Source: Enoplolaimus lenunculus (taxonomy: Eukaryota > Nematoda > Enoplea > Enoplida > Thoracostomopsidae). Taken from it: a stretch of DNA of 64,000 nucleotides. The notes under the pieces were generated by a model, which made no database searches, was not told the DNA's origin, and saw only the letters and a program-made list of their open reading frames with translations. A program made the translations under genes and the position numbers. The DNA lies in contig JASANG010003061.1 in NCBI GenBank assembly GCA_030248215.1, positions 62,001 through 126,000 on the forward strand, written 5' to 3'. Positions 47,346 to 60,200 of this stretch are shown here, piece after piece. Position 1 is the stretch's first letter. Each line of letters starts with the position of its first letter.

Positions 47346-48118
47346 GTGTTTAGACCGCGCGAAGATCAGATATCTGCTGGCGCCCGCAATTCCTGTGTTA
47401 AAAATCCCAATTCTTACGACTGTCAAAGCAAAATCGTTCATTCAGTCCGGATAAAATCAATTTCTTTAAGCAGATGAAACGCAGTTGCTGAGTGCAATTA
47501 AATTGGAAACAAAGAGAAACATTTCAAGTCCTCAGAAACTCGGAAAAATGCAAAATTTAAATGTCATTAAAACCTGAAACTGCGGTCCGAAACTCAAATT
47601 TGCTTTTCTGATCCTCGAGAAATGTTCTCATCCGAATGGCACTCACTCAACTCTCAATTTTACCCATTTCCAATCCAAACTTTTGTTATGACAACAATAT
47701 CAAAATTACAATAAATGTAAACATCTAAAGACATTGCAGCCATATCCAATCAGATTTGCTCTCTGTTCAGAGTTGCAATATGTAAAAGTGAATACTTGGA
47801 TTCGGAATTTCACAAAGTTGAAACCCGGACACGGAACTTTTCGTAAACTCGAATCTGGTCACAAAATTTACAAAATAAAAACCATAAAATTCATTAGGAT
47901 AAACCGTTGAAAGGAACCAACAGAAGTGAATACTGAATTGAAAATCGCAATCTCTGTACAGACTAAAGTTGTTTACAATACATATTAATATATTATAGAA
48001 CATAGTCAGAATCAGCCAATCTCGTCTCGATTAATCTGACCAGTTGACGGGATTGGCGGATAACAGCTGGGATTCCCAAAATCAAAAAATGTTAATTTGA
48101 ACTGGTATAAACAATTGC

Positions 48119-48198
48119 CAGACTGAAGACTCATCTTCCATATCGAGAATTTGTCATTCAGACTGAAGACTCATCTTCCATATCGAGAATTTGTCATT
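48119..48198. repeat. Perfect 2 x 40-bp tandem duplication
   Basis: The 40-base unit starting CAGACTGAAGACTCATC is present twice without a mismatch (48119-48158 and 48159-48198), implying a very recent duplication or an assembly duplication. Confidence 0.95.
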
Positions 48199-51100
48199 CA
48201 ATTTTTGATTGAAGAAAATTGTCTGAGAACAGAAATCGCAGTTACAGTTTATTCCACTTGCATACGTCCCTGTTACGGAGCAGAAATGAGTCGGTTGGTG
48301 TATGAGCTTTAGCTTCCAAATGTTACACTTTGATGGCTCATTTAATTTCAAGGCCAACAACGCTTAGACAACAGTTGAGCGTTTTTTGGATCCCAGGCCC
48401 AGGTCTGTGCCTTTGCCATGGTGGGTTTGGGGAATTTAAAAATACCGGCATGAGTCACCCATATCAGCACAGGGCCATTTTACCACAAAAATTTTATAAA
48501 AATCGCAGTTGCACAACTTCATCGGCAATTTTTGAAAACCAGCAATTTTAATGATACTCAATTAGGTTTTGTGTTGGAAAACGATAATTTTTACACAAAA
48601 ACACTGGCAAAAATGCGATTATAAACAGATTTTGTTTTATTTGAACGAAATGTATTCTGGCATCACAAATCTGACAGCGGCGATGAACAGGAACGGAAAT
48701 GACACTGTAATGAACCAGAAAGCCAACTCATCAAAGTTTTCATTTCGGTTTTTAGAAATTTAAACGGCTCCTGGTACAATTTGGATGCCAAACACAACTG
48801 GACGCTTTTGCACAAATGCGGTACAGAAGTGACAGAGAAAATTGCATTTGACTGCAATTCAATTGCAAGAAACAGCTTCATATTCTGTGGAAGCTCAACA
48901 TCAGGTACTCATGGGAGCAGTCAAAATTTAGGAAAGAGGATTTGCGTCCTGTATTCGAAATGACTTCGTTGTTTTGCAAACCGTAAACATGTCAAAAAAC
49001 CCCAAAAGGGGGTTGACCGGTGAAATCCCTTGCTACATCTTTGTTGGTGCTTACAGTGTATATTAGAAACGTAGCACTAATCCAGGTTCACAAGAATAAT
49101 ATCCGTACTCAAAAAAACTTTATCGACCTCTGGAATCCAGAACAAAATCACGGAATGGGACATTATGTTGATATCACGACAATTCACCGCCCGACAACTC
49201 GTCGACCGTAAATCCAAAATGTGACTGACTCAACGATTCGTGACCCAAGATTATGCTTAGAATAACGCTTAGGAGTAGGCTCAGATTAATTTAAACGCTT
49301 TACGACACAGTTTTACGACAAATGGACGGGCGACGAATTATCGTAGATTCTGTTATATCCGACTTATTTTTTGTTTTGGATCCGCTGCTGATGCAGGGCC
49401 GATGCATTCCATCCACAACCTTCCCATTTCTGACGGCCTCCACATTAACCGATTAAAACAAAACCCGCATTGGTTTTAAAATGCGTCTGGCTTCTCGTTG
49501 GCTTGGCTCGCGAGTTTGGTGCCCCCAACTTGGAGTTTGGATGGAGCCTCACCCCTGTTTGCTCCGGCACTGGATTTGTAGGGAGAACATCCCACGACCC
49601 ACTTCCATCTCAGACAAAGCATTTTTACTTTAGCGTTGTTGAAACATACTCGTACAACAAATGCTTAGGTTTAGGCTGAAAACGAAAACATATCAACTGA
49701 TGAGGATATTTTCTGGCGGGGGCTTAAAACGAATATTCCATCAACTTTGCAAGTACCAGAAGGCTCTTGTTTAATTCTTCCTCCGCCCAATTTTAATATT
49801 AAGGCTCAGACTCAGGCTTTTATACAAATGCTCAATGAACAATTTTCCAAAAGCTGACCTGAAAACCTGGGTCACGAAATGGACAAAAGATACCGAAATT
49901 TCGGTTTTTGTGCATTGTTTTGTGAAAAAAGTTTACACTCACAACATGGATATCATGAATCCTACAAATGTTGAGAGCTGATGAAAAGTGACAATGGTGT
50001 AAAACTGAAAAATACACAAATAACTCGAAAACAATAAATATATTTCAAACTTAAATACAATTTTTTGCTGTTCAATCCATATACAAATTACCATGGACAA
50101 ACACATCAAATGGATCTTAGGATGAAATATTTTCAGTCCCAAAATATCTGAAATAACAAAATCATGACAATTCGGCACAACTGAAATATTTGTCTTTGAA
50201 AATTTTTACATGAAATAATTCCATTTTGAAATGAATTCGTGATTTTACCCCCCTTAAAAATAACCAAAATAGTCAAAGTGTCATAAAATAAGGCGATTCT
50301 TGAATATTTATACACATATAAACATAATAATAATGTTTATACATAGAAACACAAACGCAAGCTGCCGCCTTCATGTAATAAAATAAATCACCAATAATGG
50401 CGTCTTTTCGGGCCACATTAAGTGTTATTTACGGCCTTTAACCGTCATAAAAACATACATATAAAAGGCCGACGTTTTGCTATATGTATGCATGTATGTA
50501 TATAGTTAACAACATAATAAATAAATACATATACATATAACCGAAACATTTTGATAACACTCGTGCTTATTAACATTTTAGTCGAGAGGGGATATTATGT
50601 GATATCTTCATTTCATACGGCGGCCATTTGTTTACAATTATTTTCAAACATTCAGAAGGAAAAATGTCGAAATTAAAGGGTATGGAACACAATTTTAAAA
50701 TAAAATCTTAATACAAAATTTTGGTTTAAATCTTTGTTATGGGGCCAACTCTTGGAGGCCGTCCATTTTGATCCGTCTGTGTTGGCAAAAATAGTAACCA
50801 AATTTCACTCATTTGGCATATTTCTGGTTCAATGTCGTGCAGCTGATTGTCAAAAACAACAGAATCCAAACTATCGTTGTAAAATTTAAATCCAGTCAAA
50901 CTTGGTTTCAGTTCCGTGTTTTACTTTCGGCAAAACTTCAAACGGTCCATTTACACCGCTTAACAGATATGATTTTAAAACAAATGAAAAATTTCAATGT
51001 TATTTTAACTTTCTATTAAATATGGCATTGTTCCAGGAAATAAACCCGCGATGGCCACAGTTGCCCTTCATCTGAAATTTATCTGTTTCTCAAGAATGCA

Positions 51101-52344
51101 CGATGTACTTCAATTCGGATCTGCACTTTTTATAAAACTGTATTACGAGCCAAATGTTACCTCTCGGCAACTGGAATATGATTTTAATTCCAGTAAAAGT
51201 ATTCATTAGTGGCGAATCCACTGTGATGTATGCCCCCCATCGGCCCTGCAGAAATATTTTGCAATGAAAATAGTTTATGTCAACCTAAAATATGATTTTT
51301 AGCCAAATAAGTAAAAAAACGCGGAGTAAAGATGATTAAATTCAAATTGATGTAATTGATCTGTCTTAAAAGCGGTGTTTAAAACAGTTAAATTTCTGAT
51401 CACATTTTTATATATTTGCCCGCATCTCCTGTTTCTAACACCGCCCTGTCTCCCTTCCCCCTTTTCAAAAACACAAAAGTTAAACACAATCATTTGTATA
51501 CACAACAAAACACAAAACATTACTGTGGTGAGATACAATGAATTTCATTCAAGTATCACTGACTTTTCCGTTCATCAGCCAATCAGAAACCGTCACAGAG
51601 AACAACAGCAAATTTTTGTCTTTGATGTTTGCCGCTGTTAAAGCGGTTGCCTTTCTTGTGTTTGATACAACTTTATTGAGTTAAAACAAAGTCACAAAAG
51701 GGATTTAAAACCGAATGGGGGAAAGGGGACGGGGTCCAATGCAGACGTGAATACAAAGGCGATAAATAAACGAAATGAATATTTCCCTGCCGTGAAATAT
51801 GTGAAAAGCCAAAATAAACACTGGATCGTAGACTTTAAAAAATATTTGTTCATGAGATTTATGCCCTTTTGAAGTAAAATATTGGTTACAACCCTCGTTC
51901 CAAGTGAATAAATATTCAGTTGAGAAGACAGTCAGTAGAAAATCCCCACGTTTGTGACAGCTGGGGGGACCGGACGTCGGGATACATATACAGTGACTCG
52001 CAAGTCTGAAACCGAACACAAGGAAATGTTGAAACAGGTTTCATTCGTACGATTTCTTCTGCGATGGTTGTTTTTGCCAACTTAAGTGACAAAAGAAATA
52101 TGATTGTTTGCGTACTTTCAAGATTCATTGTTTTAATGGTGTAACATGTAAGTATCAAACTGATTGATACCCAATACAGAACTGACAGACTGGAATTCAC
52201 TACTTACGAAACAAAATCAAGCGTCCAAATGCTAAAAGGACTGAATATTATACTCATATGTGAGGCCTCAAAGGCCCGAGATGCCTTCCAATTGGGGAAA
52301 TGAGAGATCAGGGGCGGAACGCTTTTCTGTGAGACTAGAAAATA

Positions 52345-52450
52345 GTAAGCTTAAGCTTATGACTAATTTTTTGCTTGGCTTTGGCTTAAGCTTAGGAATA
52401 TGCTAATAAGATTGTTGTGTCCCTGTTGTTTACATTAGCCAAACAGAGTA
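52345..52450 (+). repeat. Family-4 repeat fragment (TTAGGC-like)
   Basis: AAGCTTAAGCTTATG, then GACTAATTTTTTGCTTGG (identical to 2441-2458), then GGCTTAAGCTTAGGAATATG and a diverged CCCTGTTG end like the right part of 1877-2042. Confidence 0.6.
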
Positions 52451-53220
52451 ATAAGCCTATTAAGGCACCATTGTTATGCGCTATGGGGAAGGTACATTCA
52501 GTGACCAATTATTTTCATAAAATTCCAGCAAAATTTAACTGTCAAACAAAACATTCATTCCTTTTGAAAACTTTTCGTGTTTGAAACTTAAAAATGAAAC
52601 ATGGCATAATTTGGATTGCAATATTTATGCCCTTGAAATTATTATTCTCATATAAATTGAGGGGAAGAAACTGGTGGTACGCAGTAGAGACGATAACCAT
52701 TGAATATTTGACTAACGATGAATAAATCATTGATAATTGCACCGTTTCACGGCAACATAAAACGTTATTTACAACAGCCTAAACTCGAATGTAGGCAGAA
52801 ACGGCCGTTAGTGGAAAATTTATTTCCACGCAATCTTTTGCCCTGATGTTTGCACATTTTGGAACTGTGTGCGGTGTATGAAGGCCTCGCCCATGTTACT
52901 CTAAGGGGCATCTCATTTGCCAACGGGACAGCAATAAATCTGCAGTGAAAGATTTTTGCGGTGTTGGTCGGGACAGCTTCAATCCTGTTTTTTGGGTTGG
53001 TCGGGAACGCCGGGACAGCTTCGATCATATGTTTTTGCTGGGTCAGTTGGGACAGCCGGAACAGTTTGGACCCGGCCCACGAATAGAACACTCAAATAAA
53101 AAAATTTCTTTTATTGCGTTTTTAAGGGGCTGTCGATCCAAAAACCCACACAAAGCAATTGATTGCAGGAGTAAAATTTTTTGACTTTTGCTTTTCAGTT
53201 TATGTGAGCACTGCTTAGTC

Positions 53221-53302
53221 TGGGAGGCTTGGGGGCGGCAGCCTCCCATTGTGCTTAGGGCCCTTAATGTTGCGGGGGGATAAGCGGGGCGGCAGCCCCC
53301 CG
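53221..53302. repeat. Two adjacent G/C-rich hairpins sharing a core
   Basis: TGGGAGGCT (53221-53229) pairs perfectly with AGCCTCCCA (53240-53248). CGGGGGG (53273-53279) pairs perfectly with CCCCCCG (53296-53302). Both carry GGGCGGCAGCC in or beside the loop. The G/C content stands out sharply from the AT-rich surroundings. Confidence 0.7.
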
Positions 53303-53384
53303 AGAACGGAATTTAAAAAATTATCTATGTAGAAAATGGAAAGGTTTATATTTAGAAGTTGTCTTTTATTCTGTTAAGAGGTTA

Positions 53385-53885
53385 TGGGTCAACCACGTTA
53401 TACTGTCTACGCTACTGTAAAAAATTGTCCCCACGTACGAGCCCCTAAGTCTGTAATTTTGTTGTTTCCAAATTACATGTCCAAATGTCACTCATGTGCT
53501 GTGTAGACCCTGCTGTCAACTCGCACTCTCTAAACGACATACCCATGCTAAATTTTCGATACGTTATTTAAAGGACAACTGTTTTGTCCAGAGTCTGTCA
53601 GAAGGGACTCAGCATATTTCATAACACAAAGTTTGTCGGAAGGAGCTTTGCTTTGCAATTACACAGTGTCTGTTCGAAGGAACTCGTATTGTCAGAGACT
53701 GTGTCCAGACAGTGTCTACATTGTCTTTAGTCCCTTCGAAGGACCTGCTTTCAAAACCCACTATTTAGTTACACCTTCTGTGAAGTCCTTATAGCTTAAG
53801 GACATTGTTGTTTTGTCCCGCCCTTAAAACTAGGTGTGTGGACAATTTTTTACAGTAGCGTAGACAGTATTACGTGGATGACCCA
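53385..53885. mobile_element. MITE-2 copy with TTA target duplication
   Basis: Inverted ends TGGGTCAACCACGTTATACT and TGGGTCATCCACGTAATACT are flanked by TTA on both sides. The terminal repeats extend for about 45 bases. The interior has four to five diverged TGTCNGAAGGA/TTCGAAGGA words. Non-coding. Confidence 0.85.
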
Positions 53886-54220
53886 TTATGCCCCATCAAT
53901 CCCTGAACACGCTAGACAATTTACGTATGTTGAAATTGCATTGACTACTGTTATTGTGTATTAAACACATTTGCAAACAGCTAAGCCTTAAAAAATACCA
54001 CAGAGAGTGCATTGTGAATGAGGCCGCTGCCACAATTTGGTTTCCGGAGGGAAGCCTAATTTTTCAACGGAAAAGTCAAAATCCAAATTTCCTAAAATTA
54101 CAATTTCCCGGGTAATATCGCACGGACCTGTTTGGAGCGGCCGACTATTGTAATTGTAACGCCGTTCGTACCACTATGGAATTTTTTTAGGAGTACTGAT
54201 TACGTTCTTCGGCAGCGTTA

Positions 54221-54623
54221 CTGTGGTGACCCGAATAATGGGGGATACGCATTTTGAGTCCCAATCAACAGGAGTCCGTATGCCTGATAAGAGTCCGTAA
54301 GCAGATAGAGTCCCTAAACCCTAATTAGATTCCATAAATGTATTATCCCTAATTGTAGCGCAAAAATGATTCCAGGACCACGTAATTTGAATCTGAAACT
54401 TTAAAGCGTACTTAAATTTTGAAAGTATAACCTTGTAATTTAGCTTTTGATGCAACGCAAAAACGTTTAATTCAACGGATAGTTGCAATACCGGGTATAT
54501 CAGTAAGGGTGGCGAAGGGCTGGTTGAAAATAAATATCAACAGTCTGTAACCGAATTTCAGAGGGGCTCCCTCTGCAGAGGCCAAATAAATATCAGTCCC
54601 TCCTCTTATTCGGGTCACTACAG
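54221..54623. mobile_element. MITE-1 copy, complete
   Basis: 403 bases from CTGTGGTGACCCGAATAATG to TTATTCGGGTCACTACAG. It is collinear with 32899-33225 and in opposite orientation to 13396 and 24630. This copy serves as the uninterrupted reference for the nested insertion at 13839. Confidence 0.85.
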
Positions 54624-54838
54624 AACATAAAAAGGTGTACAAAATAGTTCGCCAAATGTTGAGAAAGTTTTTCAGATTTATATTATTTTTCGGTTTCAGC
54701 AATGTTGGGATGCAGCGAAAAACAACGCCCAAAACTGCAATTTTTCGGGTAATAGCCGCGGATTTTGGGAGGGACCTCTTCAGTATGTTGGTACTAACGG
54801 TCTGCACGACCCCTGTTTGAAGTTTTGCTCATAGTTAA

Positions 54839-54910
54839 TGACCACGCCGGGAATCGAACCTCGGCCCTCTTGCGCTCGAGCCAAGCATGCTACCGCTACA
54901 CTACGCGGTC
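54839..54910 (-). tRNA. tRNA-like sequence, CGA anticodon position (gene relic or SINE head)
   Basis: 72 bases fold as a tRNA. The acceptor stem GACCGCG/CGTGGTC pairs at seven positions (one G-T) with discriminator A; U8A9 and a D-arm with GG are present; the anticodon loop is CTCGAGC. The A box TAGTGTAGCGG and B box GGTTCGATTCC match the RNA polymerase III consensus exactly. Against a working gene, one anticodon-stem pair and two T-stem pairs are mismatched. A CGA (Ser) anticodon also does not fit a short variable loop. The acceptor end resembles tRNA-Arg. Most likely a tRNA pseudogene or tRNA-derived repeat. Confidence 0.55.
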
Positions 54911-54911
54911 A

Positions 54912-56647
54912 TTGCAACCACTTCTTATACCGGTATATGAGCACAGGCATGGCAACATTTGCTTTACACACACTAACGTGCACATATACCGACACAGTAC
55001 ATGTTCCTAAAATTGGATCCGAACACCATCTGAGTCTGAGACAAAACTTACGCCCCAAATTTTACAAAATTTTAGTCAGCGGTAAATATGAAAAATTCAA
55101 GTTTTTCGGTTTAATTTTTTCTTTTTGTTTATGCAAAATTTACGTTACCAATGCGCTTGGTACCTTTTTGGTCACCTGCCCATATCAGGAGGTAGAAGCA
55201 ATCTATATGAATAGGCTGTTCGGTGGCTTCTACCCATACGTGTACCGTATGTATGTAGCTATTTGTAATTAGTATTCAGTTTGTTATCCATATGAGTACC
55301 TTGCCATAGGTTTAACAATATTTATATATAGTGTAACTTTTTAGATTTTTTCAATAGATGTAGGTATTGTAAAAAGATTAAACCAAACTTGTAGAATAAC
55401 TCACTGTACTAAACCATTTTAAGTGCAAGCTAGAAGGCTCATTATTTTTGCATCTATATGGGTTACGAGCCGACATCTCGAAGTTTACTCTTATGGGTGG
55501 TTTAATATTTCAAAAAACCAGCAATGCATACATTTTATTTTCTGTTGGTGTCCATATGGGTAGCAAAAATCAGTGTGTACCAATATGAGCATAGTAACAA
55601 AACAGTTCATTATTATGCGTCATCCATTTTTAGTTGCGCCCAGCATGTGGAAAACGGAAACGTCAAGTTTGCGATACTATCGAAAATTGATAGAATCAAA
55701 TAAAATCAATTTACACTGATTATAAAATTGATAGATATGAAAATTTGCTCCATTTTCCAAACTCAATTTCCACTTTAATACTGCAATTTTGAGACAAGGT
55801 AAATTGAACTCCTAAGTTTTGTTTTGTGCAATTTGCGATATTTATCCTGTTTGTTTTGAAGAATTACACTAAATTTCAAAGTATTATAATTGCTATTAGT
55901 TTAAAACTAAAATTCAATTGACAACAACCATTTTGGTAAAATTAAAGGTCAATGTGAGGTCAATGTGAGGTCAAGAATGATTAAACTTGTCGTTAATGTT
56001 ATTCTTGTTAATTTGGGGCAGTCCTTTGATGACGTTCTGGTTGCAATCTTTTCGTTGAATGTTATTCTTGTTGTTGTCGTCGTTGTTTTGTTTTAAAATA
56101 CGCGGCGTACGTTTACAGCGGCTCGTACTCAATTAATTCTTTTGTTAATTTCAAGGAGGGCTATTTTGAACGAACGAATTGCTTTCTACTTTTGCTCTGC
56201 CGGGGGTTGTAAAGAGTTGGTTTTTGTATATATCGAAACTTCAGCTAAATTGGTAAACCGGGAACTTAAGGGCCATTGTGTGAACAAGCCGTAACAGTAG
56301 TATAAGCATATTCCTGCGCCGGGATATGCTCTTAACGGAATATTTAATTTAATGCAATTCATACCAACCAAACGTACGAAAATGTTGCGAATTGAAAAGT
56401 ATTTGATCCAAGAAACTACACATTTAGCCCCCATACAAACTGAAATTTGTTCTCACCTCGCTTTCAAGAGTATACATGAAAGTTCAATTTTAAACGCCAT
56501 TCAAATGTGAACAGTGTAAATGGGTAAAATATAGAACACCATTCGAAGTTGAACAGTGTAAATGAGTAAAATATGTCGCACTCAGTTGCGTTCATTGACT
56601 ATTGTCATATTGTAATTCTCCGGAAACTTAAGATAAAATCGTTTTAC
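54912..56647. other. Intergenic, no supported gene
   Basis: The open frame at 54838-55272 partly overlaps the tRNA-like sequence and has no similarity. A 12-bp direct repeat (AATGTGAGGTC) lies at about 55951-55973 and a family-4 fragment at 56269-56325. Confidence 0.5.
56269..56325 (-). repeat. Family-4 repeat fragment
   Basis: On the minus strand GGAATATGCTTATACTACTG followed by TTACGGCTTGTTC matches the right part of the element at 1877-2042. Confidence 0.5.
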
Positions 56648-56785
56648 CTACACCCGGAACCGGGGTCTCATGGGACTACAGTTCGAAGTACTTCAACAAT
56701 AATGATGCCCCTTGGAAATTACTGCATTTGCGGAAGGCCGAGTTGCGAACCTGAATTGCGCCGATTCTTAGACACAGAGAAATAG
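56648..56785 (+). pseudogene. SET-family copy C: 3' fragment (end of SET + post-SET)
   Basis: About 135 bases closely matching 60978-61105 of copy A, covering the end of the SET domain and the post-SET cysteine cluster (CICGRPSC). It is a detached remnant showing that the 3' end of this family has been copied at least three times within 8 kb. It starts abruptly inside the SET domain. Confidence 0.85.
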
Positions 56786-57240
56786 TAGCACAGCCGTAAA
56801 CGTGCTTGAGTGTTCTTATGAGCAGCTTTCAATGTATGATTACCAATTTTGAGCAGTCTTTTGATTTGTGTAACGTAAAATAATATTTTTCAGAATAATT
56901 ATTACAATCATTGCTAACTTCCCACAAGTATTCGTTCATTTGATAAGTGTTAACGGTGATTATTATCCCGTACGAACATATTGAATTTAACTGAACTGTC
57001 TGGTATTCGGAATTTTTCTAGATAAACACCTAAATAATTAGATTTGTGACGTTTTCAATTTTGGGGAATATTTTGAAATTAATCAATTGCTCAACCTTAC
57101 ATATACTTCGACAGCCTATCCCGACATCATGGTCCCATAAACTCAAAGGTTTGATGTTGCGCATTACAAAGATCAACAGCTAAACTATTCTTATCACAGA
57201 ACAGAATACTTCTGCGACAAATACCGTTTATACTATCGAA

Positions 57241-60200
57241 ATGGCGGAAACAGTAGACGAGGTAAAAATTTATTACCTGAGTTATTTATAGTACTTGGCG
57301 GCGTCATCTTGTTACTGCATTATACGCTGAGCTAGAAAATCTACAATAAGTACATATCCGTCCCATTCACAGGCAGTTGGTGTGGCCGTCACGTAGGACA
57401 TTTCAATTATGTTGCTAAATAAATTCTAGCAATGATGCAAAAAGTACATCTGTATTATTTACATGCAAGTTCTAGGTACTGAAAGTTTGCACATAGCTTT
57501 TGAAAACGTTATATTTGTTCACACTACGGGCGGTTTAAGCCAGAAATGTCAGATTTACTACAATGGTTGCAACTTCTAGTAATAAATTTTTTACTCCTTT
57601 TAGCAACGCCGGTATCTGCGCCGATGTCCATTCAATGCTTGCTATGCAACGAGTTACTGAATGGACATGCATATCAAAGTAGCTCATTTTGCGGACTTCT
57701 CACAGAAAGCTATTTATGGAACACTGTTTGATGTAAAGCGCGAGACATGTATGCCAAGAGCCTTCAAGCTGAAGCACGCAGAGTTACCTGCCCAAGAAAA
57801 AGTTAATGTAAAGCACCAACAGAAACACTTCGTTAAGAGGTATAGCCACAACATCGACAGCAGTGCAAAGTACATCACTCGCGTCACCATTAATGCAACC
57901 AGCTATATTTGAACAACAAAAACAACAACAACATCATCAAGAACTACAACGAAATCGACAGCTACAACATCCATCAATTGCAGCAGTAACAACGCAACCA
58001 CCGGCACCACCACTGCCGACAGCAGCATCATTGGCAATACCTACAGGAACAACACCATCAGCAAGATCCCAATCGGCAGCTACAACACTATCAATTGCAG
58101 TAGTAACAAAGCAATCACCAACACAACCACTGCCGATAACAGCATCATTGACAATAACTACAGTAACAACACCATCAGCAAGAACCCAATCGGCAGATAC
58201 AACACCTTCAATTGCAGCAGTAACAACGCAATCACAGGCCCAACCACTGCCGACAGCAGCATCATTGACAATAACTACAGTAACAACACCATCAGCAGCA
58301 AAAACAACAACCCAAGCACGAAAGATAGTATCAACCACCACTGAAACAAATTAAACATTCAAATCGCTAGATTTAACAGCGATAAGACCAATGCAACCAA
58401 CAACAAGAACATTAATAACAACATCAGCACAAACAAGAATAGCAACTACAGCGCCGACAGGAGCAGATGTGTCTAGTTTGCTTGCCGCAACCACACGGGA
58501 GGCTACTACTCTACTGTTGTTCACACCCACAGCACAATCTTCCCCACCACAAGTTTTATCCGCCGCAAGTGCCCAATATCACCTTCAACTCCAACGTACG
58601 TTCCTGATAGGTTTCGATGCAAGTGTTGACCTTGTTAAATGCTTTCAGTTGTAATGACAATAATGAAGGTTCGCAACCATCATTTTATTCTGATTTATCA
58701 GACAGTGGGAACCCTGATTACTCAGCGTCGTTAATGTCACATTACAGTTCAGATGTAAACCGCAATAGAACTCATTCCGCATCGAGCAAAAATGCGGAGG
58801 ACGGCAACACTACCTGTGGTAAAAGTCCAAATGTTCGGAGATCCAAGCGTATGTCGCCTCGAACAAAACTGTTTCAAGTAGATTCTGAGAAAATATATGT
58901 CGCGGCGTTCCATCACACTTGCTCAGAAAATTGAAGTGTTTGGACCAACAAACAGCTCTAGCAACTGATTGCTACCGATGACACGTGTCAACAACTGAAG
59001 GAACTGGCGGCAATGTTAGACAAAATGGAAATACCACATCCTGTTGAGCCCAGTGTGGAGTACAACAATTATCATGTGGTTTTGCCAAAACGTCAGTATA
59101 GCTGCTCAGAAACTACAAAAGTTCACGCCTTATTGCGCTATGTGACGCGCGGCATGAGATACAACAATATGAAACAGCAAATTACAAAGGCCGTGGAGAT
59201 ATTCCGATCAGCCTACGCTGGCTATATTAGCATGACTCAGCTTAAAGGGCTGAAATCGTTATGCAACTTTGTTCTGCAAAATGGCAATATCGATCTTATA
59301 GCACAGAAGGGTCGTAGTAAAGAGTCGTACTAAGCAGTTAAGCGGGACTTTCGAACCAAAAAGACAGCACAGATCAACGCAGACTTCAAACACCAGAAGC
59401 GCATAACTTCATGAATCGCTTCATCGTGGCCACGATAACGGCCGCACACGGTGTTCGCACAAAGGTCGCAACTCTTCTGACTGTGCAAGAGTACATGACG
59501 GCGAAAACAGGATAACGAGGAAAACTTTTTATGTTCGCGTCCAGGAGGGCGAAAACTATGCCAAAAGCGGGCCACAAAAGCTCACGCTGCCAATTTCATA
59601 GTTCAAGTTCATCGAATTGTTTGAGAACATTCGTAATCGAATACCTGGTGCTGTATTGTATGGAGCCCAAGTTAATTTCTTCGGTTAAAATACAACGAAC
59701 TATTTTTTGGTCAATCGGAGTGGACGGTCTGTTGGCAGCGGAAGTCAGTTGCTCAGTCAGTTTGGTATGTTGTACGGAGCAGTCAAAAACTTTTCCGGAT
59801 GCCATGTCATTCGGCAGGCGTTAACCTGGATGAACACAATGTTCTCGGCTATTCCGAATGGCATCGTCCTACGATACATAAACCATTCGGGAAAAACACG
59901 TCAACGTTTACGCCCAAACAATAGAGCAACGTAACACAAAAGATTACGAGCATTTTTCAATGTTGTACACAGCTTCTGGAATGTCGAATCAAGGCGTTGG
60001 CTGTGACAATTTCAAAACAGCGGCGGAGTAAAGTACCTGTCTATAGACAATGCTCTCTCGCGTGGAAAGTCCCTACAACAGCGCTGAATATCGTATTTCG
60101 TGTGCTCAGCCGTCTTCTCTATGCGAGTACATAAAGAGTAGAGTTCGACATGTTCAGCAGAAGACGCATACAAGTGGGGCTTCGACACTGTGGCAGCACT

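Larger units (their letters stand above)
41788..53384. other. 11.6-kb stretch without a supported gene
   Basis: Many short frames but none with family similarity or paired splice sites. Contents: ACCGGA-rich repeat remnants at 42070-42480 and 43120-43490, a CAA microsatellite at 47290-47345 and a perfect 40-bp tandem duplication at 48119-48198. Also present are TTAGGC-like motifs at 49250-49290 and 49660-49680, an AT-rich low-complexity block at 50290-50560, a family-4 fragment at 52345-52450 and two G/C-rich hairpins at 53221-53302. ATG TCG AAA TTA AAG G followed by GTATGG at 50664 looks like a first exon, but no partner exon was found. Confidence 0.55.

Noticed and set aside
50664-50679. 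ATG TCG AAA TTA AAG G with a GTATGG donor, resembling a short first exon
   Set aside because: No in-phase downstream exon with recognisable coding content was found on the plus strand before 57 kb.
54838-55272. 144-codon frame starting at the tRNA-like sequence
   Set aside because: Its beginning is the tRNA-like DNA read as protein; the remainder is low-complexity and unrecognised.
57937-58341. Antisense 134-codon frame, Val/Ala-rich
   Set aside because: Reverse reading of the 117-bp Thr/Pro tandem repeats; explained by the period.
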